DNA of 6,020 nt from an uncultured Eubacteriales bacterium. Lineage in GTDB: Bacteria > Bacillota > Clostridia > Oscillospirales > Oscillospiraceae. The first letter of the stretch is position 1. The number at the start of each line of letters is the position of its first letter. The stretch lies in NCBI GenBank assembly GCA_900554855.1, contig USIZ01000090.1, positions 1 through 6,020 of the forward strand. Direction: 5' to 3'. The notes under the pieces were generated by a model. It saw nothing but the letters and a program-made list of their open reading frames with translations, had not been told where the DNA came from and did no database searches. The translations under genes were made by a program, and so were the position numbers. Shown here piece after piece: positions 1 through 5,837 of the stretch.

Positions 1-226
1 GCTCTGGCTGGCCGTGCGGCTGGCTGTGTGTGACCTGGCTCTGCCTCAGGATGAGCCCTGCCCGCTGGTGCTGGACGAGGCACTGGTCAACTTCGACGAC
101 CATCGTCTGACGCCTGCGCTGGAACTGCTGGGGCAGCTCTCTCAGCGGCGGCAGATCCTGCTGTTCACCTGCCAGAGCCGGGAGCAGCGTGCCATGGATG
201 AGAGGGGTGGACATCATGCGCAATGA
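1..226 (+). CDS. C-terminal end of an SMC/Rad50/YhaN-like AAA ATPase (5' partial)
   Basis: The frame is open from the left edge (first full codon at base 2) and ends at TGA 224-226, leaving about 74 residues of a larger protein. What is visible is the end of an ABC/SMC-type ATPase head: the start (LAVRLAVCDLAL) resembles the helix after the ABC signature, CPLVLDEALVNFDD is a Walker B with catalytic Glu followed by a D-loop-like stretch, and QILLFTCQSRE is the final strand where the switch (H-loop) lies. This order is typical of the YhaN-like relatives of Rad50/SbcC, which often pair with a SbcD-type nuclease; the partner would be outside the window. Gln stands where a His is common in ABC ATPases (FTCQ). 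The gene overlaps lepB by 11 nt and is probably cotranscribed with it. The last dozen residues look like loose read-through. Family assignment is good at the superfamily level, less sure for YhaN itself. Confidence 0.72.
   Translation, partial: LWLAVRLAVCDLALPQDEPCPLVLDEALVNFDDHRLTPALELLGQLSQRRQILLFTCQSREQRAMDERGGHHAQ
201..207 (+). promoter_or_regulatory. Shine-Dalgarno site that sets the lepB start
   Basis: AGAGGGG lies 8 nt before ATG 216 and inside the last codons of the ATPase gene. It supports ATG 216 over the in-frame upstream GTG 189 and ATG 198, which have poorer sites. Confidence 0.55.
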
Positions 227-869
227 TGAGCTCCCCCGTGAGGGGCTGAGTTCCGAGCAGTCTGAGCCCTCAAAGGAATCCGGTCAGCCGCAACCCAAGG
301 AGGACTGGCGTCAGAGCCTGTTTGAATGGCTCCAGCTGCTGGTGATGGTGCTGGTCATCATCGTGGGGGTGTTCACCTTCCTCGGCAGCGTGATCGGCGT
401 GGACGGTTCCTCCATGTACCCCACGCTCCACAACGGCGACCTGATGCTGGTGCGCCGCATCGCCTACACGCCGACTCAGGGCGATGTGGTCGTTCTGCGC
501 AAGGACGGCACTTTTGACAATGAAGCACTGGTCAAGCGCATCATCGCCACCGGCGGACAGACCGTTTACATCGACTACGATGCCAACACCATCACGGTGG
601 ACGGCCAGGTGCTGGATGAGTCCTACCTGAACTATGAGTACGACTCCGCCTACGGCAGCGACTGCATGGCAGATCTGACCTATCTCGATCCCCAGTATGT
701 AAACCGGGAGTTCACTGTGCCCGATGGATGTATCTTTGTCTGCGGCGACAACCGCAACCACTCAAGCGACAGCCGCTCCGCGGAACTGGGCATGGTAGAC
801 GCGCGCTATGTGATCGGCGAGGTACTTCTGGTATTCCTACCTTTCAGCCATTTCGGACTGATCAAATAA
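216..869 (+). CDS. lepB: Signal peptidase I
   Basis: Type I signal peptidase (S26A), about 217 residues, which cleaves signal peptides from exported proteins on the outer face of the cytoplasmic membrane. A charged, Ser/Pro/Glu-rich cytoplasmic tail of about 30 residues precedes a single membrane segment (about 36-60). The conserved boxes follow: GSSMYPTL with nucleophile Ser66, the strand ending GDVVVLR, the general-base Lys107 in ALVKRIIATGG, and GDNRNHSSDSR at 177-187. One N-terminal anchor and a compact catalytic domain fit the Gram-positive SipS-like class rather than the larger E. coli LepB. The start at 216 is preferred because of its Shine-Dalgarno site; the frame stays open to GTG 189. 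The gene overlaps the upstream ATPase gene by 11 nt, suggesting coupled translation, and no separate promoter is visible. Its TAA stop forms the foot of a terminator hairpin. Family call is very secure. Confidence 0.95.
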   Translation: MRNDELPREGLSSEQSEPSKESGQPQPKEDWRQSLFEWLQLLVMVLVIIVGVFTFLGSVIGVDGSSMYPTLHNGDLMLVRRIAYTPTQGDVVVLRKDGTFDNEALVKRIIATGGQTVYIDYDANTITVDGQVLDESYLNYEYDSAYGSDCMADLTYLDPQYVNREFTVPDGCIFVCGDNRNHSSDSRSAELGMVDARYVIGEVLLVFLPFSHFGLIK

Positions 870-912
870 GAAAAAAGCTGGAGATTCTTACGAATCTCCA
901 GCTTTTTTCTTA
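867..912. terminator. Perfect 21-bp bidirectional terminator between lepB and the CoA-transferase operon
   Basis: Bases 867-887 are exactly complementary to 892-912 around a TTAC loop. The GC-rich core (GCTGGAGATTC) is flanked by six A on the left and six T on the right, so RNA from either strand ends its hairpin with a U run. It serves the plus-strand lepB and the minus-strand CoA-transferase operon. The lepB stop (867-869) and the subunit B stop (910-912, minus) are the two outer ends of the stem. Confidence 0.93.
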
Positions 913-1551
913 CATGATCTTCAGATCCGGGGCAACCTTGAACGGGGCGCCGGTCTTGGCGCGGATCTCCTCCACGCTGACGCCCTCCCGATGCTCTACC
1001 AGCGTCAGGCCCTCCGTGGCCGACACGTCGAAGAGCGCCAGCTCGGTGACGATCGCCTTGACCACCCGGCGGCCGGTCAGCGGAAGCGTGCACTCGGAGA
1101 CGATCTTCGGACTGCCGTTCTTGGAGCAGTGGTCAGTCATGACGATCACATCGCGGATGCCGCTGACCAGATCCATGGCGCCGCCCATGCCGGGATAGCT
1201 GCCCGGCCGGGCCCAGTTGGCCAGATCGCCGTACTGTGACACCTCAAAAGCACCCAGCACCGTGGCCTTGACCAGTCCCTGCCGGATCATACCAAAGGAG
1301 GTACAGATATCAAACACGCAGGCGCCGGGGATCAGATCCACCGTATTGCCGCTGGCGTTGAAATAATGAGCCTCCGGGTCAATGCCGGGATAGGACTTGG
1401 CGGAGCCCAGCAGGCCGTTTTCCGACTGAATGACCACATTGTCCGTGATATAGTCCCCCACCAGCACAGGCATACCCGCGCCCAGATTGATGACATCGCC
1501 ATCTCGAAAGAAGGAGGCGACTTTTTTTGCAATAAAATGCCGGTTATCCAT
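910..1551 (-). CDS. atoA: Acetate/acetoacetate-type CoA-transferase, subunit B
   Basis: Subunit B (213 residues) of a family I 3-oxoacid CoA-transferase (SCOT/AtoDA/CtfAB). It carries the catalytic glutamate that forms the glutamyl-CoA thioester during CoA exchange between an acyl-CoA and a free acid. Visible family marks are INLGAGMPVLV (21-31), QSENGLLG with catalytic Glu44, GACVFDICTSFGMIRQG, GDLANWARPG, GMGGAMDLVSG and LPLTGRRVV. Length matches AtoA/CtfB (about 215-220). ATG 1551 follows a GGGGAGAGG site lying in the 16-nt gap after subunit A. Substrate cannot be read from sequence: acetate with butyryl-CoA or acetoacetyl-CoA is plausible in a butyrate-forming anaerobe, and succinyl-CoA:3-oxoacid transfer (ScoB) is the main alternative. 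Glutaconate CoA-transferase is unlikely because its subunits are much longer. Its stop codon lies in the shared terminator. The symbol follows AtoA-like similarity, not proven substrate. Confidence 0.9.
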   Translation of the reverse strand: MDNRHFIAKKVASFFRDGDVINLGAGMPVLVGDYITDNVVIQSENGLLGSAKSYPGIDPEAHYFNASGNTVDLIPGACVFDICTSFGMIRQGLVKATVLGAFEVSQYGDLANWARPGSYPGMGGAMDLVSGIRDVIVMTDHCSKNGSPKIVSECTLPLTGRRVVKAIVTELALFDVSATEGLTLVEHREGVSVEEIRAKTGAPFKVAPDLKIM

Positions 1552-1567
1552 AATGACCTCTCCCCTT

Positions 1568-2209
1568 TCAGCGGTTTTTATCCAGAACCATATTGACGAA
1601 AATGCCCGGTGTGGTAATGTTTTCCGGGGCGATCTCGTCCAGCTCCACCAGTCGATCCGCCTCGACGATGGTCAAATCGCCGGCGGTGGCCACGATGTGG
1701 TTGGAGTTCAGCGCCGTGCCGTTGTAGGTCAGGTTGCCGTAGGCGTCTGCCGTGGCGGCACGCACCAGCGAGATGTCCGCCCGGAGCGCAGACTCCAGGA
1801 TCCACTCCTGTCCGTTCAGCTCGATGGTCTGCTTTCCCTCCTGCGCCACGGTGCCGAGGCCGGTTTTGACCAGAATGCCGCCCAGGCCCATGCCGCCGGC
1901 CCGGATGCGCTCGGCAATGGTGCCCATGGGGCAGAACTCCACCTCGATCTTTCCGGATGCCACCAGCTCCAGATTCTCCCGCACAGAGCCGGAGTGAGCC
2001 ATGATAACCTTATCAAAGATGCCCATGTGCATGAGCCGGGCGCAGCTGGCATCCAATGCGATGTTGGTCAGGTGCTTGGCTCCGCTGGCGATCAGGCAGT
2101 CCAGCAGCTCATTGGGCAGACCGTGAAAGGCGAAACCGCCGGCCATGATGGTCTGCCCATCGTGGAATTGGGCAATAATCTCATCTCTTGAAAAGAGCTT
2201 ACTTTTCAT
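1568..2209 (-). CDS. atoD: Acetate/acetoacetate-type CoA-transferase, subunit A
   Basis: Subunit A (213 residues) of the same family I CoA-transferase, expected to form a cytoplasmic hetero-oligomer with the product of the next gene. Family features run in order: DGQTIMAGGFAFHGLPNELL near the N-terminus (GGF at 24-26, the GGFxxxGxP loop that binds CoA and shapes the oxyanion site), FCPMGTIAERIRAGGMGLGG (92-111), TGLGTVAQEGKQ, LRADISLVRA, the DAYGNLTYNGTA stretch and TPGIFV near the end. Length agrees with AtoD/CtfA. ATG 2207-2209 overlaps the DUF188 stop as ATGA and has AAGGAG at 2218-2223, 8 nt upstream, so translation is probably coupled to DUF188. The A-before-B order with 16 nt between them is the usual arrangement. 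The acid and acyl-CoA partners are not deducible; 3-oxoacid (ScoA-like) use is the alternative. Confidence 0.9.
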   Translation of the reverse strand: MKSKLFSRDEIIAQFHDGQTIMAGGFAFHGLPNELLDCLIASGAKHLTNIALDASCARLMHMGIFDKVIMAHSGSVRENLELVASGKIEVEFCPMGTIAERIRAGGMGLGGILVKTGLGTVAQEGKQTIELNGQEWILESALRADISLVRAATADAYGNLTYNGTALNSNHIVATAGDLTIVEADRLVELDEIAPENITTPGIFVNMVLDKNR

Positions 2210-2667
2210 ATCTGTGTCTCCTTCGCTTCAATATTGTCCAACAGCCGCTCCAATGAGGCGGCATACTGTGCGTCATCCTCCGGGGTGCGCTTTTTCGGTC
2301 CCTTCAGATGGTGCTTGCCGCTGGCGCGGCGGGACTTTGCGGCCAGATGCCGATCCATCAGCAGGCCCCCGATATTGTCATTCGTATACCAGCGGCCGCT
2401 CTGGTGAATGCCGTAGGCCCCTTTTCCCAGCGCCATGGCCGCCACGCCGTAGTCCTGCGTGACTACCAGATCGCCTTTACAGCAGCGGTTGACCAGTGCA
2501 AAGTCTACCGCGTCAGCTCCCGCTCCGATCACAATGACATCACTGTAATCAGAGGAAAGGACATGATTTGTGTCGCAAAGCAGCGTCACGGGAATTTTCC
2601 GCCGCTTTGCGGCCTGCTCTGTCAGCCGCACCACAGGGCAGGCGTCCGCATCCACCCAGATGTGCAT
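2206..2667 (-). CDS. DUF188/UPF0178 (YaiI/YqxD family) protein
   Basis: A 153-residue protein matching the DUF188 family throughout. It opens with MHIWVDADACPVV (Asp6, Asp8, Cys10) and continues with the GADAVD segment (50-55), GDLVVTQD (65-72), LGKGAYG, GRWYTNDNIGGLL and the basic GPKKRTPEDD tail. The spaced acidic residues resemble the metal-binding cluster of PIN-like nuclease folds, but to my knowledge no function is established, so nuclease activity is only a guess. The frame is open back to 2859, but the family starts at MHIWVDAD. ATG 2667 shares one base with the stop of the upstream peptidase gene (TGATG) and has TGGAG 8 nt ahead. Its own stop overlaps the atoD start (ATGA). This places it as the second gene of a four-gene coupled operon, with no obvious biochemical reason. 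Confidence 0.88.
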   Translation of the reverse strand: MHIWVDADACPVVRLTEQAAKRRKIPVTLLCDTNHVLSSDYSDVIVIGAGADAVDFALVNRCCKGDLVVTQDYGVAAMALGKGAYGIHQSGRWYTNDNIGGLLMDRHLAAKSRRASGKHHLKGPKKRTPEDDAQYAASLERLLDNIEAKETQI

Positions 2668-3686
2668 CAGCGCAGCTCCATCTGCACGGTAAGCTTGTTT
2701 CCCTTTACAGTCACATCCGCCATACTTCCGCAGATCAGCGGCATCTGAGGCGGCAGGTGGCCGATGTCCACATCCATGACGATGGGAACGTGATACTCGC
2801 TCAGCAGATCCGTGACCGCATGGTACTGGTCCAGTCCCATCAGCTCCTGCCCATAGCACAGGGGGCGGCCGATCAGAAAGCCCTTCACATGGTCGAACCA
2901 GCCCGCGTGCTGCATCTGCCAGACCGCCCGGCGGATGGCCATGACGTTGAGATCACAGCACTCCAGGAACCAGATGAAGCCGTCGTCCTGATAGCGCTCG
3001 GTGAATGCTTTCACATGGTCGTACTTCGTGCCCAGCAGGTTGACCAGGCAGTCCACACAGCCGCCGATGAGCCGTCCGGAGAAGCGCATATTCTGCTCCG
3101 GGAAGCTGTGCAGTTCCAGTGCCGTCGTAGCACGGTAGGGCGCGGTGGCAGAGGCGTTTTCGTCCTTCTCCCGCTCCCAGTAGCCATAGCTCTTCATGGT
3201 GAGTTTCTTCCCCATCAGCAGGTCGAGGGCATCCTGCACCGCCGGATGGCGGGGCTGCATCCCGAAGGTGCCCGCGCAGGGGCCGTAGATGGATGCGGTA
3301 TCACACAGAGTTGTGAGCAGGAAGGTGAAGTTTGTGTTGTCCGAGTAGCCCATGAACCACTTGGGCTCGGCCTTGTTCACCCGGTCAAAGTCCACATAAT
3401 CGAGGATCTCGCACATCAGCTCGCCGCCGCCGCAGGAGATCAGCGCGTCGTTCCGGTCGGAGCAGTAGTAGTCCGTCAGCTCCTGCCCGCACTTCTCCGG
3501 GGTATTGCTGATGCCGATGCCGCAGCCTTCAAAGCAGTTGGGGCCCAGATCGGCCTGAAAGCCCTCCCGCTTGAACTGCTCCAGCGCGGCCAGAAAGGCG
3601 GTGTGATAGGGCTCAATATAGGCGCCGAAGGACGGCGCCACAAAGCCGATGGTGCCCTGTTCGGGCAGAAAAGCGGGATAGCGCAT
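2667..3686 (-). CDS. Peptidase S66 family protein (LD-carboxypeptidase/MccF-like)
   Basis: A 339-residue serine peptidase of family S66. The N-terminal domain begins GTIGFVAPS and carries the nucleophile elbow FMGYSDNT with Ser115; the C-terminal domain supplies Glu242 (WFLECCD) and His310 (DVDIGH). This Ser-Glu-His triad and its spacing are closer to the longer MccF branch than to compact LdcA enzymes. LdcA trims tetrapeptides in murein recycling; MccF cleaves the aminoacyl-nucleotide amide of processed microcin C and gives immunity. No signal peptide is present, so it acts in the cytoplasm. AGGAGG (3696-3701) lies 9 nt before ATG 3686 and a strong promoter lies just upstream, making it the first gene of the operon. 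Its stop overlaps DUF188 by one base. No microcin biosynthesis gene is nearby, so housekeeping detoxification or muropeptide recycling is as likely as immunity. Confidence 0.9.
   Translation of the reverse strand: MRYPAFLPEQGTIGFVAPSFGAYIEPYHTAFLAALEQFKREGFQADLGPNCFEGCGIGISNTPEKCGQELTDYYCSDRNDALISCGGGELMCEILDYVDFDRVNKAEPKWFMGYSDNTNFTFLLTTLCDTASIYGPCAGTFGMQPRHPAVQDALDLLMGKKLTMKSYGYWEREKDENASATAPYRATTALELHSFPEQNMRFSGRLIGGCVDCLVNLLGTKYDHVKAFTERYQDDGFIWFLECCDLNVMAIRRAVWQMQHAGWFDHVKGFLIGRPLCYGQELMGLDQYHAVTDLLSEYHVPIVMDVDIGHLPPQMPLICGSMADVTVKGNKLTVQMELR
2676..2680 (-). promoter_or_regulatory. Shine-Dalgarno site that sets the DUF188 start
   Basis: TGGAG on the minus strand lies 8 nt before ATG 2667, inside the last codons of the peptidase gene. 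It supports the short 153-residue form over the open frame extending to 2859. Confidence 0.55.
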
Positions 3687-3723
3687 AGGTCAGATCCTCC
3701 TCATTCAGATGTTCAACACTCGG

Positions 3724-3752
3724 ATTATAGCAGTTTTTGCGCCATTGGACAA
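3724..3752 (-). promoter_or_regulatory. Sigma-A promoter of the S66-DUF188-CoA-transferase operon
   Basis: Reading the minus strand, TTGTCC (3747-3752; four of six bases match the consensus) is followed by exactly 17 nt and a perfect TATAAT (3724-3729). TG one base before the -10 makes it an extended -10 element. A start near 3717 would give a leader of about 30 nt ending in the AGGAGG site. No operator-like repeat was seen in the leader, so constitutive or simply controlled expression is likely. Confidence 0.8.
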
Positions 3753-3754
3753 GA

Positions 3755-3790
3755 GGAAAGCGTGCGCTCTCACGAGTGCGCACGCTTTTC
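3755..3790 (-). terminator. Hairpin ending the sigma/anti-sigma operon
   Basis: An 11-bp perfect stem pairs 3757-3767 (AAAGCGTGCGC) with 3778-3788 around a 10-nt loop, starting a few bases after the anti-sigma stop. In the minus direction it is followed by TTTCCTCTTG, a poor U run, so termination may be partial. In the plus direction it is followed by TTTTCCTTT. The -35 of the next operon begins 3 bases beyond the structure. Confidence 0.65.
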
Positions 3791-3792
3791 CT

Positions 3793-5271
3793 TTACCAGT
3801 TCAGCGAACTGGAATGCAGTTGCTGATTGAGTTCATTCAGCCGCATAATCGCATCCGAGGCATACTCCGGGAGCGGCCCATCATCGCTGCCCGAGTGGAT
3901 CGTATAAAGCATCGTATCCGTACCGTCCGAATAAAACTGCATATACAACAGATCCTGATATGGTCTGCCGGCATTGCACCAATAGGTCGCCCGCCAGTTT
4001 CCGTTCTTCGCATCAGACAGATCAAGCGGCTTCGCGTTGAAGCAGGCCAGATCAATGCTGTTCAGTAGCTGCACCATATCCTGCCGCCACTCATCGCGGA
4101 ACGCCTCATAACCGAGGTCTACATAATACTGCGTATAGGCGTCATAGGTCTGCCGGATCTTCTGATAGTCCTGACTCAGCTTCCGGTAAAGCTTCTCAGG
4201 CAGCATACTGCCTGAGAAGCATCCGAGGATAAAATCGCTGGAGATCTCCGGGGCATCCGGCACAACTGTAAGAACATTGTCCGGATAAGGTCTCCACGGC
4301 ACCCCCGGATCACTGATATAGGGATAGGTGCAGTACTTGATCCAGAGCTCATATTGCTCCTGAAGATCATAGGCCACCAGTTCTCCCCCGCTGCTGTCAT
4401 CCGAATAAAAACTGCCGCTGCCCACAAAAACGTAGTAGGTCTCGCCATACAGCTCCAGCGGAAAGTAACGCTCCATATCCAGCTCGTCTCCCCAGAGTTT
4501 CTTTGCCTTCTGGTAAAGCTCCTCCGTCAGAACCGGGCCATTCTTCGCGTTGCTGTCAATGTCGGTCTTCTGTATCTGCAAAAGCAGCAGCTCCAGTGCG
4601 CGCTCCTCATCGCCGGCCTGATAAGCCTCCATGACTGCCCGTTCATCTGCACCACCAACATCATCCGTAAAATACTGCCTACAGGTCTGACTGCGCATAT
4701 AATAGGTCTCCCCCAGCAGTCCAAGGGAACTGACCCAAGTCTCATCCTCTCGGAGCACGTAGGGAATGCCCAGCTTATCGCAGAGTTCCGTATCTCCAAC
4801 CGGCGTGATATGATCCTGATAGAGCAGAGTCGGCTCCATCTGCGCCACAAATGCATCCACGCCGCCCTGACCCAGCGTATTGACCAGCGCCTTCGTCTGC
4901 TTCCACGCACCATAGCTGCTGATGCACAGGCCGCTTCCGCCGGCCTCCCGGGTGACAAGGATGCAGGCAGGGATAGCCAGCAGGATTGCAAGGCAGACGC
5001 AGATGACCATCCGCATCCGGCTTCTGACCTTCTTAAATGCCCTTTTTGCCGTCATGTTCGGCGCATTTTTTGTTACTGGTTTCGCGGCCGCCGCGTCCAA
5101 CGCCAGTGGCTCCCGCATCCGGTTCAGCCGGTCCCGGCAGTCGGCGCAGGTTTTCAGGTGTTCCTCCACCAGTTCCATGCTCCCACGCTTCAGCGCACCA
5201 TCCACATAGAGAGGCAGCAGATCCTGCACCACCTCGCAGAAGCGGATATCGTCAGCTGTTTTCCGTTCCAT
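3793..5271 (-). CDS. Membrane-anchored zinc-finger anti-sigma factor with large external domain
   Basis: A 492-residue anti-sigma factor, expected to hold the adjacent ECF sigma inactive at the membrane. The cytoplasmic N-terminus is a ZAS (zf-HC2) domain: Cys12, then DLLPLYVDGAL and the H-x3-C-x2-C motif at His38, Cys42, Cys45. A basic linker (KRAFKKVRSRMR) leads to one membrane segment (about 88-106). The remaining roughly 385 residues would lie outside the cell. I do not recognise this part: it is rich in Tyr, Asp and Glu, has seven Cys (116, 164, 197, 314, 351, 410, 432) and contains GETYY twice (187-191, 276-280). It probably senses an envelope signal, but the ligand is unknown. ATG 5271 has GGAGGT 5 nt upstream and lies 20 nt inside the sigma gene, so the two are translationally coupled. 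The anti-sigma role is well supported; the external domain's function is not. Confidence 0.85.
   Translation of the reverse strand: MERKTADDIRFCEVVQDLLPLYVDGALKRGSMELVEEHLKTCADCRDRLNRMREPLALDAAAAKPVTKNAPNMTAKRAFKKVRSRMRMVICVCLAILLAIPACILVTREAGGSGLCISSYGAWKQTKALVNTLGQGGVDAFVAQMEPTLLYQDHITPVGDTELCDKLGIPYVLREDETWVSSLGLLGETYYMRSQTCRQYFTDDVGGADERAVMEAYQAGDEERALELLLLQIQKTDIDSNAKNGPVLTEELYQKAKKLWGDELDMERYFPLELYGETYYVFVGSGSFYSDDSSGGELVAYDLQEQYELWIKYCTYPYISDPGVPWRPYPDNVLTVVPDAPEISSDFILGCFSGSMLPEKLYRKLSQDYQKIRQTYDAYTQYYVDLGYEAFRDEWRQDMVQLLNSIDLACFNAKPLDLSDAKNGNWRATYWCNAGRPYQDLLYMQFYSDGTDTMLYTIHSGSDDGPLPEYASDAIMRLNELNQQLHSSSLNW
4191..4220. repeat. Perfect 13-bp inverted repeat inside the anti-sigma gene
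   Basis: Bases 4191-4203 (GCTTCTCAGGCAG) are exactly complementary to 4208-4220 with a 4-nt loop. The repeat lies wholly inside the coding sequence, over residues about 350-360 (CFSGSMLPEK) of the external domain. No U run follows on either strand, so it is not a standard intrinsic terminator. Confidence 0.85.
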
Positions 5272-5755
5272 CGCGCACCTCCATCTGCCGGGCCAGCCTG
5301 GCTCTGGCCCGGTAATAGGTCATTTTCGCCCAGGATTCACTCTTTTCAAAGATCGCGGCGATCTCCTGAAACTGTAGCTCTCCAAAGACACGCAGCTCAA
5401 ATACCTCCCGGTACGGCTCCGGCATGGCGTGAAGATGCCGGTGCAGCTCCAGCACGGTCTGCCGATCTTCCAGCCGCTGGAGCGCACCGTCCGGCTCGCC
5501 CCGCTCCACAAGGTGTTCCGGTTCCGGGTGGAACCGTTTCCGGCGCTTCTGCTCCTTATAAAAGGCGTTCTTGGCGATCTGGCACAGCCATGTCTCGATC
5601 GCACAGTCGCCCCGAAAGCGGTCAATATGGAGAAAAGCCTGATAGAACGTCTCTGCTGTCAGCTCTTCGGCCTGATCGGCGCTCTGGGTCAGCCCCAGCA
5701 GAAAACGGTAGACCTTCTCTGCACAGCGCTCATAAATGTCGTGAAACTGATCCAT
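5252..5755 (-). CDS. ECF-family RNA polymerase sigma factor
   Basis: A 167-residue extracytoplasmic-function sigma-70 factor with only regions 2 and 4. Region 2 spans about 7-73 (IYERCAEKVYRFLLGL; DQAEELTAETFYQAF, the core-binding 2.2 helix; then FRGDCAIETWLCQIAKNAFYKEQKRRKR, covering -10 recognition). An acidic linker leads to region 4 at about 97-155 (MPEPYREVFELRVFGELQFQEIAAIFEKSESWAKMTYYRARARL), whose helix-turn-helix reads the -35. Length is normal for the family. The frame runs open to 5896, but ATG 5755 is chosen because of its AAGGAGG site and because family homology begins there. It overlaps the anti-sigma gene by 20 nt, the usual arrangement for a sigma and its inhibitor. The regulon is unknown; autoregulation is likely by analogy with other ECF operons. 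The exact ECF group was not assigned. Confidence 0.93.
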   Translation of the reverse strand: MDQFHDIYERCAEKVYRFLLGLTQSADQAEELTAETFYQAFLHIDRFRGDCAIETWLCQIAKNAFYKEQKRRKRFHPEPEHLVERGEPDGALQRLEDRQTVLELHRHLHAMPEPYREVFELRVFGELQFQEIAAIFEKSESWAKMTYYRARARLARQMEVRDGTENS

Positions 5756-5762
5756 CGGCTCC

Positions 5763-5769
5763 CCTCCTT
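5763..5769 (-). promoter_or_regulatory. Shine-Dalgarno site that sets the sigma factor start
   Basis: AAGGAGG on the minus strand lies 7 nt before ATG 5755. It is a near-ideal site and rules in favour of the 167-residue form over the 214-residue open frame. Confidence 0.8.
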
Positions 5770-5783
5770 CCGTGTCTTTGTCT

Positions 5784-5813
5784 ATTAGAGCTGCAAGGCG
5801 GCCAAAAGTCACA
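5784..5813 (-). promoter_or_regulatory. Possible promoter of the sigma/anti-sigma operon
   Basis: Reading the minus strand, TCTAAT (5784-5789) is five of six to the sigma-A -10. No good TTGACA lies at the right distance. TGTGAC followed by TTTT (5808-5813) stands 18 nt upstream and could be an ECF-type -35 element for autoregulation. Both readings are guesses from one sequence; that some promoter lies in this 140-nt gap is likely. Confidence 0.35.
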
Positions 5814-5837
5814 CAAAACGCCGAATTTTTTAAATGC

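Noticed and set aside
189..215. Earlier lepB starts at GTG 189 or ATG 198
   Set aside because: Neither has as good a ribosome site as ATG 216; the extra nine residues add nothing conserved, though an earlier start cannot be fully excluded.
1201..1212. Perfect 12-bp GCCCGGCCGGGC palindrome
   Set aside because: It is inside the conserved WARPG codons of CoA-transferase subunit B and is explained by GC-rich codon choice.
1487..2191. Plus-strand open frame of about 234 codons
   Set aside because: It is antisense to CoA-transferase subunit A, which has clear family motifs; its translation is low-complexity and matches nothing.
2668..2859. N-terminal extension of the DUF188 protein
   Set aside because: The added 64 residues are an out-of-frame reading of the peptidase gene; the DUF188 family begins at MHIWVDADACP.
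2568..3830. Long open frame (about 420 codons) on the plus strand
   Set aside because: It lies opposite the S66 peptidase and DUF188 genes, has no family features and runs through the promoter and terminator; it is an antisense artefact of GC-rich coding DNA.
5084..5091. GCGGCCGC palindrome, also present at 2392-2399
   Set aside because: Here it encodes an alanine run of the anti-sigma linker, and the other copy is in DUF188 coding sequence; no shared context suggests a regulatory site.
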